In this document: in pieces, positions 8,775 to 17,018 of the stretch
Position numbering within the stretch: position 1 is the stretch's first letter
Layout: the number at the start of each line of letters is the position of its first letter
DNA from: Kitasatospora setae KM-6054
GTDB lineage: Bacteria; Actinomycetota; Actinomycetes; Streptomycetales; Streptomycetaceae
Assembly: GCF_000269985.1 (NCBI RefSeq)
Contig: NC_016109.1
Location: 2,852,001 to 2,916,000, forward strand
Direction of reading: 5' to 3'
Length of the DNA stretch: 64,000 bases
Notes under the pieces: model-generated
Told to the model about the DNA's origin: nothing
The model's input: only the letters and a program-made list of their open reading frames with translations
Databases searched by the model: none
Position numbers and translations under genes: made by a program

Positions 8775-9385
8775 GGGGTCACCTCGAGCATCGGTGCGGC
8801 GGTGGTCGGGACGGGGCGGGGGTCGTGCCGTTCGGCGCCGAGCCGGCGGCGGGCGCGGTGCAGTCGGACCCGGACGGTGGCCTGGGCGATGCCGAGGGCC
8901 TGGGCGGCTTCGGCGGTGCTGAGGCCGTCGAGGGCGACCAGGTCGAGGACCTCGCGGAGCGGGGCGCTGAGCCGGGCGTGCCGCTGGGCGAGGTCGCGGA
9001 CGGCGCGCTGGGCGTCGATCCGCTCCTCCAGGGCGAGGATGTCCTCCTCGGCGAGCAGCCGGCGGCCCTGCAGGCGGCCGAGCGCGCGGCGTTCGCGGTC
9101 GTCGCCGCGCCGGTGTCCGGCGACGGTGTGGCGGGCGATGCCGTAGAGCCAGCCGAGCGGGGTGCCACGCTCGGGCCGGTAGCCGGCGGCGGCTTCGAGG
9201 GCGGCGACGAAGATGTCGGCGGTGAGGTCGGCGGCCAGGTGCGGGTCGCCGACCCGGCGGGTGACGAAGCCGAGTATCGCGTCGACGTGCTGGTGGTAGA
9301 ACGTGCCGAAGCCGTCCGGAGTGGTCAGGTCCGGTGGCCGGCCGTCGGGGTGCGCGGGGTCGCGGCGTTGCTCGCGCGGGCGCAT
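8771..9385 (-). CDS. ECF-type RNA polymerase sigma factor
   Basis: A 204-residue sigma-70 family factor with only regions 2 and 4. Region 2 covers about residues 27-92 (FYHQHVDAILGFVTRRVGDP, then LTADIFVAALEAA and GWLYGIARHTVAGHRR). Region 4 covers about residues 135-190 (LREVLDLVALDGLSTAEAAQ and ATVRVRLHRARRRL). ATG 9385 has GAGGAGGG 4-11 nt upstream. It is coupled to the downstream membrane protein by a GTGA overlap. A GGAACC-N6-GGTTCC inverted repeat lies just upstream; GGAAC resembles ECF -35 elements, so autoregulation is possible. The stimulus cannot be read from sequence. Confidence 0.9.
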   Translation of the reverse strand: MRPREQRRDPAHPDGRPPDLTTPDGFGTFYHQHVDAILGFVTRRVGDPHLAADLTADIFVAALEAAAGYRPERGTPLGWLYGIARHTVAGHRRGDDRERRALGRLQGRRLLAEEDILALEERIDAQRAVRDLAQRHARLSAPLREVLDLVALDGLSTAEAAQALGIAQATVRVRLHRARRRLGAERHDPRPVPTTAAPMLEVTP

Positions 9386-9403
9386 GCGTCCCTCCTCGGT
9401 CGG

Positions 9404-9421
9404 GGAACCCTGGTCGGTTCC
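9404..9421. promoter_or_regulatory. Inverted repeat upstream of the ECF sigma gene
   Basis: GGAACC, six bases, GGTTCC: a perfect 6-bp inverted repeat starting 18 nt upstream of the sigma-factor ATG and just above its ribosome binding site. GGAAC is the usual -35 core of ECF promoters, but its closeness to the start leaves little room for a -10 and leader. It may be an operator or mRNA hairpin instead. Confidence 0.4.
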
Positions 9422-9522
9422 TTCACCGGGTACTTGGCCGCAGCGCCCCGCGGCGTTTCACCCCGTCGAGCCCCGCCGCGCCCCGCATCGCCCCACTGAG
9501 CCCCGGCGCGCCCCGCGTCCGC

Positions 9523-10752
9523 TCAGTCGACCAGGTCGCGAACCACGCCGTCCGCCAGCAGCCGTCCGCGCAGGGTGAGCGCGGCCCGGCCCGCCGCATA
9601 CGGTACGGGGTCGAGCAGGCCGTCGGCGAGGGCCCGGGCGGCGGCGGCGCGGCCGGCGGCGGTGAGCAGGTCGAGCGGGCAGCCCTCGGCGAGGCGCAGT
9701 TCGAGCAGGATCCGTTCGACCCGGCGGTCCTCGTCGGCGAGCACCTCGCGGCCGAGCGCCGGGGTGCGGCCCTCGGCGAGGGCCTGGGCGTACGCGGCGG
9801 GGTGCTTGGCGTTCCACCAGCGGACGCCGCCGACGTGGCTGTGCGCGCCCGGTCCGGCGCCCCACCAGTCGGCGCCGGTCCAGTACAGCTCGTTGTGGCG
9901 GCAGCGGCCCTCGGGGGTGGTGGCCCAGTTGGAGACCTCGTACCAGTGGTAGCCGGCGGCGGCGAGCGCGGTCTCGGCCATCAGGTAGCGGTCGGCGTGC
10001 ACGTCGTCGTCGATCATCGGGAGTTCGCCGCGCTTGACCCGGGCGGCGAGCCGGGTGCCGTCCTCGACGATCAGCGAGTAGGCGGAGACGTGGTCGGGTC
10101 CGGCGCCGATCGCGGCGTCCAGCGAGACCTGCCAGTCCTGGTCGCTCTCGCCGGGGGTGCCGTAGATCAGGTCGAGGTTGACGTGCGCGAAGCCGGCCGC
10201 GCGGGCCTCGGCGACGCAGGCTTCGGGGCGGCCGGGAGTGTGGTGGCGGTCGAGCAGGGCGAGCACGTGCGGGCGGGCGCTCTGCATGCCGAAGGAGATC
10301 CGGTTGTAGCCGCCCTCGCGCAGTTCGGCCAGGTAGGCCGGGTCGACGGACTCCGGGTTGGCCTCGGTGGTGACCTCGGCGCCGGGGGCCAGCCCGAACT
10401 CCTCGCGCAGCGCGGCCAGCATCCGGACCAGGTCGCGGGCGGGCAGCAGGGTGGGCGTGCCGCCACCGAGGAAGACCGTCTCGACCGGCAGGTCGACCTC
10501 GCCGAGCACCCGGCGGGCCTGCCGGATCTCGGCGATCACGTTGTCGGCGTACGTCTCCTGGGAGGCGACGGCGCCGGAGGAGCGCAGCTCGGTGGCGGTG
10601 TAGGTGTTGAAGTCGCAGTAGCCGCAGCGGCTGGCGCAGTACGGCACGTGCAGGTAGAAGCCGAACGGCCGCTCGCCGAGTCCGTGCAGGGCGTGGGCGG
10701 GCAGCGAGCCGTCGGACGGCACGGGTTCGCCGTCGGGGAGTGCGGAGGGCAT
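9523..10752 (-). CDS. hemW: HemW-like radical SAM protein
   Basis: A 409-residue radical SAM protein. The 4Fe-4S ligands are C39, C43 and C46 (YCASRCGYC); the SAM-binding glycine motif is VFLGGGTPTLL, and later family motifs include TTEANPES, RISFGMQS and HVNLDLIYGTPGES. HemW proteins bind haem and are thought to deliver it to apoproteins; they were long annotated as oxygen-independent coproporphyrinogen oxidases, but the extra Cys of true HemN next to CxYC is absent. The ATG at 10752 lacks a clear RBS; GACAAT 6 nt upstream could be a -10 of a leaderless message. In Streptomyces it commonly lies near lepA, as here. Confidence 0.92.
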   Translation of the reverse strand: MPSALPDGEPVPSDGSLPAHALHGLGERPFGFYLHVPYCASRCGYCDFNTYTATELRSSGAVASQETYADNVIAEIRQARRVLGEVDLPVETVFLGGGTPTLLPARDLVRMLAALREEFGLAPGAEVTTEANPESVDPAYLAELREGGYNRISFGMQSARPHVLALLDRHHTPGRPEACVAEARAAGFAHVNLDLIYGTPGESDQDWQVSLDAAIGAGPDHVSAYSLIVEDGTRLAARVKRGELPMIDDDVHADRYLMAETALAAAGYHWYEVSNWATTPEGRCRHNELYWTGADWWGAGPGAHSHVGGVRWWNAKHPAAYAQALAEGRTPALGREVLADEDRRVERILLELRLAEGCPLDLLTAAGRAAAARALADGLLDPVPYAAGRAALTLRGRLLADGVVRDLVD

Positions 10753-10762
10753 GCGCCCATTG

Positions 10763-10812
10763 TCCGGTAGCGGCCGGCGAAACCCGAAAGGGGTCCGCCG
10801 ACCGCTACCGGA
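10763..10812 (-). terminator. Nested hairpin between fadD-like gene and hemW
   Basis: TCCGGTAGCGG pairs with CCGCTACCGGA (11 bp). After one mismatch CGGCG pairs with CGCCG, and ACCC/GGGT encloses a GAAAG loop. The 50-nt structure lies between the stop of the acyl-CoA ligase and the start of hemW, both on the minus strand. It has no long U-run. Most simply it terminates the ligase transcript. Confidence 0.65.
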
Positions 10813-10869
10813 ACGGGCGGGCGGGTGCGGGCGGGCGCGGGTGGGCGGGCGGGCGCAGGGGGCGCGGGC

Positions 10870-12771
10870 TCAGGCCTCGTTGGTGCCCGCGTACATCGCG
10901 GCGACCTCGTCCGCGTACGTCCGCTCGACCACCGGGCGCTTGATCTTCAGGCTCGGGGTGAGCTCGCCGTGCTCGATGTCCAGGTCGCGCGGGAGCAGCG
11001 CGAACTTCTTGATCGTCTGCCAGCGCTGCAGCTCGCCGTTGAGGCGCTGCACGAAGCCGTCGACCAGTTCGACGGTGGCCGGGTCGGCGACCACCTCGGC
11101 GTACGGCTTGCCGGCCAGGCCGTGTTCGGCGGCCCACGGCATCAGCACCGTCTCGTCCAGGCCGATCAGCGCGGTGCAGTAGTTGCGGCCGTTGCCGATC
11201 ACCAGGACGTTGCTGACGAACGGGCAGATCGCCTTGAACTTGCCCTCGACCTCGCTGGGGGCGACGTACTTGCCGCCGGAGGTCTTGAACATGTCCTTCT
11301 TGCGGTCGGTGATCCGCAGGTAGCCGCCCTCGGTGAGCTCGCCGATGTCGCCGGTGTGGAACCAGCCGTCCGGCTCCAGCACTTCGGCGGTCTGCTCGGG
11401 CATCCGGTGGTAGCCGCGCATCACGCCGGGGCCGCGCAGCAGGATCTCGCCGTCCTCGCCGATCCGGACCTCGGTGCCGGGCAGCGGCGGGCCGACGGTG
11501 CCGACCCGGAAGTCCTCGGCCCGGTTGACCGTGGAGCCGGCCGAGGTCTCGGTCAGGCCGTAGCCCTCCAGCACCGGGACGCCCGCGCCCTTGAAGAAGT
11601 AGCCGATCTCCGGGGCCAGCGCGGCGCTGCCGGAGACCGCGCCGCGCAGCCGGCCGCCGAACGCGGCCCGGATCTTGGTGTACACCAGCTTGTCGGCCAG
11701 CGAGTGCCGCAGCCGCAGGCCCAGCGGGGCGCTCTCCCGGCCGGTGGCGACCTGCGCGGCCTGGACGGTCTGCGCGTACTCGCGGGCGACCCCGGCCGCC
11801 CACATGAAGATCTTGTACTTGGCGCCGCCCTCGGCCCGGGCCCGGCCCGCGATGCCGTTGTAGACCTTCTCGAAGATCCGCGGCGCGGAGGCCATCAGGG
11901 TCGGCCGGATCACCGGCAGGTTGTGGATGATCCGGTCCACCCGGCCGTCCACCGCCATCACGTGACCGGTGGCGATCTGCCCGGAGATCAGCGTCTTGCC
12001 GAACACGTGCGACAGCGGCAGCCACATGAACTGCACGTCGTCCGCGCGCAGCAGCCCGCTCTCCTCCTGGGCCACCGCCTCGTACGCCCAGCAGTCGTGC
12101 ACCAGCCGGACGCCCTTGGGGCGGCCGGTGGTGCCGGAGGTGTAGATCAGGGTGGCGAGCTGCTCCTTGCCGAGCGAGCCGACCGCCTGGTCCACCGCGT
12201 CGGGGTGCTCGGCGAGGTGGGCGGCGCCGCGCTCCTCCAGGTCGGCGAGGGTCAGCACGGTCAGGCCGTCGACCGTCGGCGGCTCGCCCGCGGGGGCGTC
12301 GAACAGGACGACCCACTCCAGGTCGGGCAGCGCGTCCTTCTGCTCGGCGGCCTTGCGCAGCTGGCCCTCGTTCTCGGCGAACAGCGCGCGGCTGCCGGAG
12401 TCGGCCAGGATGAACGCGGTCTCGTCGGCGTTGGTGCTCGGGTAGACGGTGGTGGTGGCCGCGCCGGCGCACATGTTGCCCAGGTCGGCGAGGATCCACT
12501 CGATCCGGGTGGCGGAGGCGATCGCGACCCGGTCCTCGGCCCGGATGCCGAGCGACATCAGGCCGGCCGCCACCGCGGCGATCCGCCGGTGCGCCTGCGC
12601 CCAGGTCAGCGAACGCCACTGCTCGGCGCCCGGCGTGCTGTCCGCGGCCTGCTCGTCCACCGGAACCGGGTACCGGTACGCCTCGCCGTTCGGGGTGGCC
12701 TCTACCCTGCTGAGCAGGAGGTGGGCCACGGAGGGCGGACGCCGCTCGATCATGGACTGCGCGGAACTCAA
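10870..12771 (-). CDS. Long-chain fatty-acid--CoA ligase (ANL superfamily)
   Basis: About 633 residues. It activates fatty acids to acyl-AMP and then acyl-CoA. Motifs: phosphate-binding YTSGTTGRPKGVRL (about residue 215), GYGLTET, the adenylate-binding GWFHTGDIGELTEGGYLRIT and the hinge DRKKDMFKTSGGKYVAPSE. A nearby C-terminal Lys in SLKIKRPVVE is probably the catalytic lysine. This is the large FadD15/FACS-like subtype. I chose TTG 12771 because GGAGGT lies 5 nt upstream; ATG 12753 (MIERRPPSV) is the alternative and has no RBS. A pseudo-palindrome at 12839-12854 upstream may be a TetR-type operator. It is transcribed divergently from the ABC exporter genes. Confidence 0.9.
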   Translation of the reverse strand: MSSAQSMIERRPPSVAHLLLSRVEATPNGEAYRYPVPVDEQAADSTPGAEQWRSLTWAQAHRRIAAVAAGLMSLGIRAEDRVAIASATRIEWILADLGNMCAGAATTTVYPSTNADETAFILADSGSRALFAENEGQLRKAAEQKDALPDLEWVVLFDAPAGEPPTVDGLTVLTLADLEERGAAHLAEHPDAVDQAVGSLGKEQLATLIYTSGTTGRPKGVRLVHDCWAYEAVAQEESGLLRADDVQFMWLPLSHVFGKTLISGQIATGHVMAVDGRVDRIIHNLPVIRPTLMASAPRIFEKVYNGIAGRARAEGGAKYKIFMWAAGVAREYAQTVQAAQVATGRESAPLGLRLRHSLADKLVYTKIRAAFGGRLRGAVSGSAALAPEIGYFFKGAGVPVLEGYGLTETSAGSTVNRAEDFRVGTVGPPLPGTEVRIGEDGEILLRGPGVMRGYHRMPEQTAEVLEPDGWFHTGDIGELTEGGYLRITDRKKDMFKTSGGKYVAPSEVEGKFKAICPFVSNVLVIGNGRNYCTALIGLDETVLMPWAAEHGLAGKPYAEVVADPATVELVDGFVQRLNGELQRWQTIKKFALLPRDLDIEHGELTPSLKIKRPVVERTYADEVAAMYAGTNEA

Positions 12772-12838
12772 CGAGACCTCCGGGGGCGGGTGGACCGAGG
12801 GCCGGGCGACGGCCGCGGGTGGGACGACCGACACCGAC

Positions 12839-12854
12839 TTAACCGGCGAGTAAC
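12839..12854. promoter_or_regulatory. Possible TetR-type operator before the acyl-CoA ligase
   Basis: TTAACCGGCGAGTAAC contains the pseudo-palindrome TTAnnCGnCGnnTAA, with both TTA/TAA ends and the CG/CG core symmetric. It lies about 68 bp upstream of the ligase start, in the divergent promoter region. Similar A/T-flanked, CG-centred palindromes are bound by TetR-family regulators of fatty-acid genes in actinobacteria. The link here is inference. Confidence 0.35.
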
Positions 12855-13032
12855 AAGAGGGCACCAGCAGCCTAGGGGGTGGAAAGCCGATCCGTAAGGG
12901 GGTGGCGTGACCTGGCACACTCCCGGGCCGGCAGTGCAGGACCAGCGGCAGGACCCGTCCAGACGTGAAGCTTTCCCACGTGTACCCGAATTCGGGATGC
13001 GCGCATCCCCCTTCGCAGACGAGAGTGTCACG

Positions 13033-14766
13033 GTGCTTTTCAGACTCCTACGCGCCCATCTGGGCCCCTACTCCCGGGACATCACCCTGCTGGTGCTGCT
13101 GCAGCTGGTGTCCACCATCGGCATGCTCTACCTGCCGACGCTCAACGCGGACATCATCGACAGCGGCGTGCTCAAGGGCGACACCGGCTACATCCTGCGG
13201 GTCGGCGGGGTGATGGTCGGCGTGTCGCTGGCCCAGGCCGCCTGCTCGATCGGCGCGGTCTACTACGGCGCCCGCACCGCGATGGCGATCGGCCGTGACA
13301 TCCGCTCCGCGGTGTTCTCCCGGGTGCAGGACTTCTCCGCCCGCGAGCTCAACCAGTTCGGCGCCCCCTCCCTGATCACCCGCACCACCAACGACGTCCA
13401 GCAGGTGCAGATGCTGGCGCTGATGACCTTCACCCTGATGGTCGCCGCGCCGATCATGTGCGTCGGCGGCATCGTGATGGCGCTCAACCAGGACGTGCCG
13501 CTCTCCGGCCTGCTGCTCGCCGTCGTCCCCGCGCTCGGCGCCGTGGTCGTCGTGCTGGTCGGCCGGATGCGGCCGCAGTTCCGCGGCATGCAGACCCGGA
13601 TCGACGCGGTCAACCGGATCATGCGCGAGCAGATCACCGGTATCCGGGTCATCCGGGCCTTCGTCAAGGACGACCACGAGAAGGCCCGGTTCACCACCGC
13701 CAACGGCGAGTTGGCCGGCTACGCGCTGCGGGTCGGCCGGCTGATGGCGCTGATGTTCCCGATCGTGATGGGCGTCGTGAACGTCTCCAGCGTCGCCGTC
13801 TTCTGGTTCGGCGCGCACCGGATCGAGAGCGGCGGCATGCAGATCGGCGCGCTCACCGCGTTCCTCTCCTACCTGATGCAGATCCTGATGAGCGTCATGA
13901 TGGCCACCTTCATGTTCATGATGGTGCCGCGCGCCGAGGTCTGCGCCGAGCGCATCCAGGAGGTGCTGGACACCGAGTCCAGCGTCGTCCCGCCGCTGCA
14001 CCCGGTCACCGAACTGCGCGCCCGCGGCACCCTGGAGCTGCGCGGCGTCGACTTCCGCTACCCCGGCGCCGAGGCGTCCGTGCTGCGCGACGTCGACCTG
14101 ACCGCCCGGCCCGGCCGGACCACCGCCGTGATCGGCTCCACCGGCTCCGGCAAGACCACCCTGCTGGGCCTGGTCCCCCGGCTGTTCGACGCCACCGGCG
14201 GCAGCGTGCTGATCGACGGCGTGGACGTCCGCGAACTCGACCCGGCCAAGCTCTCCGAACTCATCGGCCTGGTCCCGCAGAAGCCGTACCTGTTCTCCGG
14301 CACCGTCGCCTCCAACCTGCGCTACGGAAAGCCGGAGGCCACCGACGAGGAGCTCTGGCAGGCGCTGGAGACCGCGCAGGCCGCCGAGTTCGTCCGGAAG
14401 TTCCCCGAGGGCCTGGACGCCCCGATCGCCCAGGGCGGCACCAACGTCTCCGGCGGCCAGCGCCAGCGCCTGGCGATCGCCCGCGCGCTGGTCCGCAGGC
14501 CCGAGATCTACCTGTTCGACGACTCCTTCTCGGCCCTCGACTACGCCACCGACGCCCGGCTGCGCGCCGCGCTCGCCCGGGAGACCGGCGACGCCACCGT
14601 GGTGATCGTCGCCCAGCGGGTCTCCACCATCCGCGACGCCGACCGGATCGTCGTCCTCGACGAGGGCGCCGTCGTCGGCACCGGCACCCACCAGGAGCTG
14701 ATGGCCGACAACCCGACGTACCGGGAGATCGTGCTCTCCCAGCTCACCGAGCAGGAGGCGGCGTGA
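13033..14766 (+). CDS. ABC exporter subunit with degenerate Walker B (half-transporter A)
   Basis: About 577 residues: an N-terminal six-helix exporter domain (LLVLLQLVSTIGMLYLPTL onward) fused to an ATPase domain. Walker A is GSTGSGKTT (about residue 367) and the signature VSGGQ is intact (about residue 472). The catalytic Glu after Walker B is replaced by Ser (LFDDSFSALD) and the H-loop His by Gln (VAQRVS). These are the usual changes in the non-catalytic half of heterodimeric exporters. I chose GTG 13033 (MLFRLLRAHLGPY), with GAGAG 7 nt upstream; longer in-frame starts to 12907 exist. Its stop overlaps the next start (GTGA), so the two halves are coupled. Substrate unknown. Confidence 0.9.
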   Translation: MLFRLLRAHLGPYSRDITLLVLLQLVSTIGMLYLPTLNADIIDSGVLKGDTGYILRVGGVMVGVSLAQAACSIGAVYYGARTAMAIGRDIRSAVFSRVQDFSARELNQFGAPSLITRTTNDVQQVQMLALMTFTLMVAAPIMCVGGIVMALNQDVPLSGLLLAVVPALGAVVVVLVGRMRPQFRGMQTRIDAVNRIMREQITGIRVIRAFVKDDHEKARFTTANGELAGYALRVGRLMALMFPIVMGVVNVSSVAVFWFGAHRIESGGMQIGALTAFLSYLMQILMSVMMATFMFMMVPRAEVCAERIQEVLDTESSVVPPLHPVTELRARGTLELRGVDFRYPGAEASVLRDVDLTARPGRTTAVIGSTGSGKTTLLGLVPRLFDATGGSVLIDGVDVRELDPAKLSELIGLVPQKPYLFSGTVASNLRYGKPEATDEELWQALETAQAAEFVRKFPEGLDAPIAQGGTNVSGGQRQRLAIARALVRRPEIYLFDDSFSALDYATDARLRAALARETGDATVVIVAQRVSTIRDADRIVVLDEGAVVGTGTHQELMADNPTYREIVLSQLTEQEAA

Positions 14767-16835
14767 CCAGCTCCGAGACCCCCTCGAACCCCGAGAACCC
14801 GCCCGCCGACGAGGCCCCCGGCACGCCGCCGGACCTCGCCAAGGCGGCGGCGCCGGACGCCCCGGAGGCCACCGAGGTGCCGTCCGGTTCGCAGGAGGCC
14901 GCCGCCCGGCGCGGCGGCGGCGGGCCCGGCCGGTTCATGGGCGCGCAGGGCACCGAGAAGTCCAAGGACTTCGGCGGCTCCGCGAAGCGCCTGGTCGGCC
15001 TGCTCGGCCCGGAGCGCACGCTGCTGTTCACCGTGCTCGGCTTCGGCGTGCTCGGCGTGGGCGCCCAGGTGGTCGGCCCCCGGGTGCTCGGCAAGGCGAC
15101 CGACCTGATCGTCGCCGGCGCCACCGGGCCGCGGTTCGCCGGCTTCCCCAGCAAGGAAGCCGCCGTCGAGGCCGCCCGCGCCAAGGGCGGGCAGCACACC
15201 GCCGACCTGCTCTCCACCATCGACTTCACGCCCGGCCAGGGCATGGACTTCGGCGCCATCGGCACCGTCCTGCTCTGGGTGCTCGGCATCTACCTGGCCG
15301 CGATCCTGTTCGGCGTGGTGCAGGGCCGGCTGGCCGCGCTGGCGATCAACCGGACGGTGTTCCGGCTGCGCGAGGAGGTCGAGGCGAAGCTGTCCCGGCT
15401 GCCGCTCAGCTACTTCGACCGGCAGCCGCGCGGCGAGGTGCTCAGCCGGGTCACCAACGACATCGACAACATCAACCAGTCCATGCAGCAGACCATGGGC
15501 CAGGTGGTGAACTCGCTGCTCACCATCGTCGGCGTGCTGGCGATGATGTTCTGGATCTCGCCGCTGCTGGCGGTGATCGCGCTGGTCTCGGTGCCGGTCT
15601 CGGTGGTGGTCGCCACCAAGGTCGGCAAGCGCGCCCAGCCGCAGTTCATCAAGCAGTGGGGCTCCACCGGCAAGCTGAACGCGCACATCGAGGAGATGTT
15701 CACCGGGCACAGCCTGGTGAAGGTCTTCGGCCGCCAGCAGGAGGCCGCGGAGCTCTTCGAGCGGGAGAACCAGGCGCTCTACGAGGCGTCCTTCCGGGCG
15801 CAGTTCATCTCGGGCATCATCCAGCCCGCGATGATGCTGGTCGGCAACATCAACTACGTGCTGGTCGCGGTGGTCGGCGGCCTGCGGGTGGCCACCGGCG
15901 CGCTGTCCATCGGCGACGTGCAGGCGTTCATCCAGTACTCCCGACAGTTCAGCCAGCCGCTCAGCCAGGTCGCCTCGATGGCCAACCTGGTGCAGTCCGG
16001 CGTCGCCTCCGCCGAGCGGGTCTTCGAACTGCTGGACGCCGAGGAGCAGTCCCCCGAGCCGCAGCACCCCGAGCGCCCCGCCGAGGTCCGCGGCCGGGTC
16101 GCGTTCGAGGACGTCTCCTTCCGCTACGACCCCGCCAAGCCGCTCATCGACGGCCTGTCCCTGAAGGTCGAGCCCGGCCACACGGTCGCCATCGTCGGCC
16201 CGACCGGCGCCGGCAAGACCACCATGGTCAACCTGCTGATGCGCTTCTACGAGGTCAGCGGCGGCCGGATCACCCTGGACGGCGTGGACATCGCCGCGAT
16301 GTCCCGCGAGGAACTGCGCTCCGGCATCGGCATGGTGCTCCAGGACACCTGGCTGTTCGGCGGCACCATCGCCGAGAACATCGCGTACGGCGCCGAGTCC
16401 GCCACCCGCGAGCAGGTCGTGGCGGCCGCGCGGGCCGCGCACGTCGACCGCTTCGTGCGGACCCTGCCCGAGGGCTACGACACCGTCCTGGACGACGAGG
16501 GCACCGGCGTCAGCGCGGGCGAGAAGCAGCTGATCACCATCGCCCGGGCCTTCCTGGCCCAGCCCTCGATCCTGGTGCTGGACGAGGCGACCAGCTCCGT
16601 CGACACCCGCACCGAGGTGCTGATCCAGCGCGCGATGGCCGAACTGCGCACCGGCCGCACCAGCTTCGTGATCGCCCACCGCCTCTCCACCATCCGGGAC
16701 GCCGACGTGATCCTGGTGATGGAGAACGGCTCGATCGTCGAACAGGGCGGCCACGACGAGCTGATCGCCGCCGACGGCGCCTACGCCCGGCTCTACCAGG
16801 CCCAGTTCGCCCAGGCGGTGGCCGAGGTCGACTGA
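14763..16835 (+). CDS. ABC exporter subunit with degenerate signature motif (half-transporter B)
   Basis: A 690-residue half-transporter with a hydrophilic N-terminal extension of about 75 residues rich in Pro, Ala and Glu, then the exporter membrane domain and the ATPase domain. Walker A is GPTGAGKTT (about residue 479). Walker B has its catalytic Glu (LVLDEATSSVD) and the H-loop His is present (IAHRLST), but the ABC signature is VSAGEKQ instead of LSGGQ. Together with half A this predicts one competent and one degenerate ATP site. The GTG start overlaps the stop of half A. Multidrug or lipid export is the family expectation; the substrate cannot be inferred. Confidence 0.92.
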   Translation: MTSSETPSNPENPPADEAPGTPPDLAKAAAPDAPEATEVPSGSQEAAARRGGGGPGRFMGAQGTEKSKDFGGSAKRLVGLLGPERTLLFTVLGFGVLGVGAQVVGPRVLGKATDLIVAGATGPRFAGFPSKEAAVEAARAKGGQHTADLLSTIDFTPGQGMDFGAIGTVLLWVLGIYLAAILFGVVQGRLAALAINRTVFRLREEVEAKLSRLPLSYFDRQPRGEVLSRVTNDIDNINQSMQQTMGQVVNSLLTIVGVLAMMFWISPLLAVIALVSVPVSVVVATKVGKRAQPQFIKQWGSTGKLNAHIEEMFTGHSLVKVFGRQQEAAELFERENQALYEASFRAQFISGIIQPAMMLVGNINYVLVAVVGGLRVATGALSIGDVQAFIQYSRQFSQPLSQVASMANLVQSGVASAERVFELLDAEEQSPEPQHPERPAEVRGRVAFEDVSFRYDPAKPLIDGLSLKVEPGHTVAIVGPTGAGKTTMVNLLMRFYEVSGGRITLDGVDIAAMSREELRSGIGMVLQDTWLFGGTIAENIAYGAESATREQVVAAARAAHVDRFVRTLPEGYDTVLDDEGTGVSAGEKQLITIARAFLAQPSILVLDEATSSVDTRTEVLIQRAMAELRTGRTSFVIAHRLSTIRDADVILVMENGSIVEQGGHDELIAADGAYARLYQAQFAQAVAEVD

Positions 16836-16861
16836 CCCCGCCCACCCGCCGCCACCGTGCC

Positions 16862-16886
16862 GGGGCCCGCCGTTCCGGCGGGCCCC
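16862..16886 (+). terminator. Hairpin after the ABC exporter operon
   Basis: GGGGCCCGCCG, loop TTC, CGGCGGGCCCC: a perfect 11-bp stem starting 26 nt after the exporter stop codon. No U-run follows, as is usual for Streptomyces terminators. Confidence 0.75.
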
Positions 16887-16936
16887 CGCCGCGTTCCCGG
16901 GCCCGCCGCGCCGTGACCCGGATCACCTCCGCACCA

Positions 16937-16993
16937 CTGTCACGTTCCGGCGGGCTGTCCGGTCCCCCTTGCGGAACCGCCGGAACGTGACAG
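16937..16993. promoter_or_regulatory. Perfect 17-bp inverted repeat with TGTCACG upstream of the flavoprotein gene
   Basis: CTGTCACGTTCCGGCGG (16937-16953) and its exact reverse complement CCGCCGGAACGTGACAG (16977-16993) are separated by 23 bp. The right arm ends 25 bp before the flavoprotein ATG. TGTCACG closely resembles the TGTCACA -35 element of ECF41-type sigma factors, whose targets are often oxidoreductases. A GGTC sits about 16 bp downstream of the left-arm motif where a CGTC -10 is expected. The arms could also fold into an mRNA hairpin or bind a dimeric regulator. Confidence 0.6.
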
Positions 16994-17018
16994 CGGCGGG
17001 GAGACCGAGGAGGACGAG

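Noticed and set aside
9523..10752. Annotation as oxygen-independent coproporphyrinogen III oxidase (HemN)
   Set aside because: The Cys pattern and length fit HemW; the additional Cys next to the cluster motif in true HemN is not present.
12907..13032. Longer start for ABC half A (GTG 12907 or ATG 12997)
   Set aside because: The extra 42 residues are hydrophilic, not typical of the family, and overlap the divergent promoter region. GTG 13033 begins exactly at the conserved first helix.
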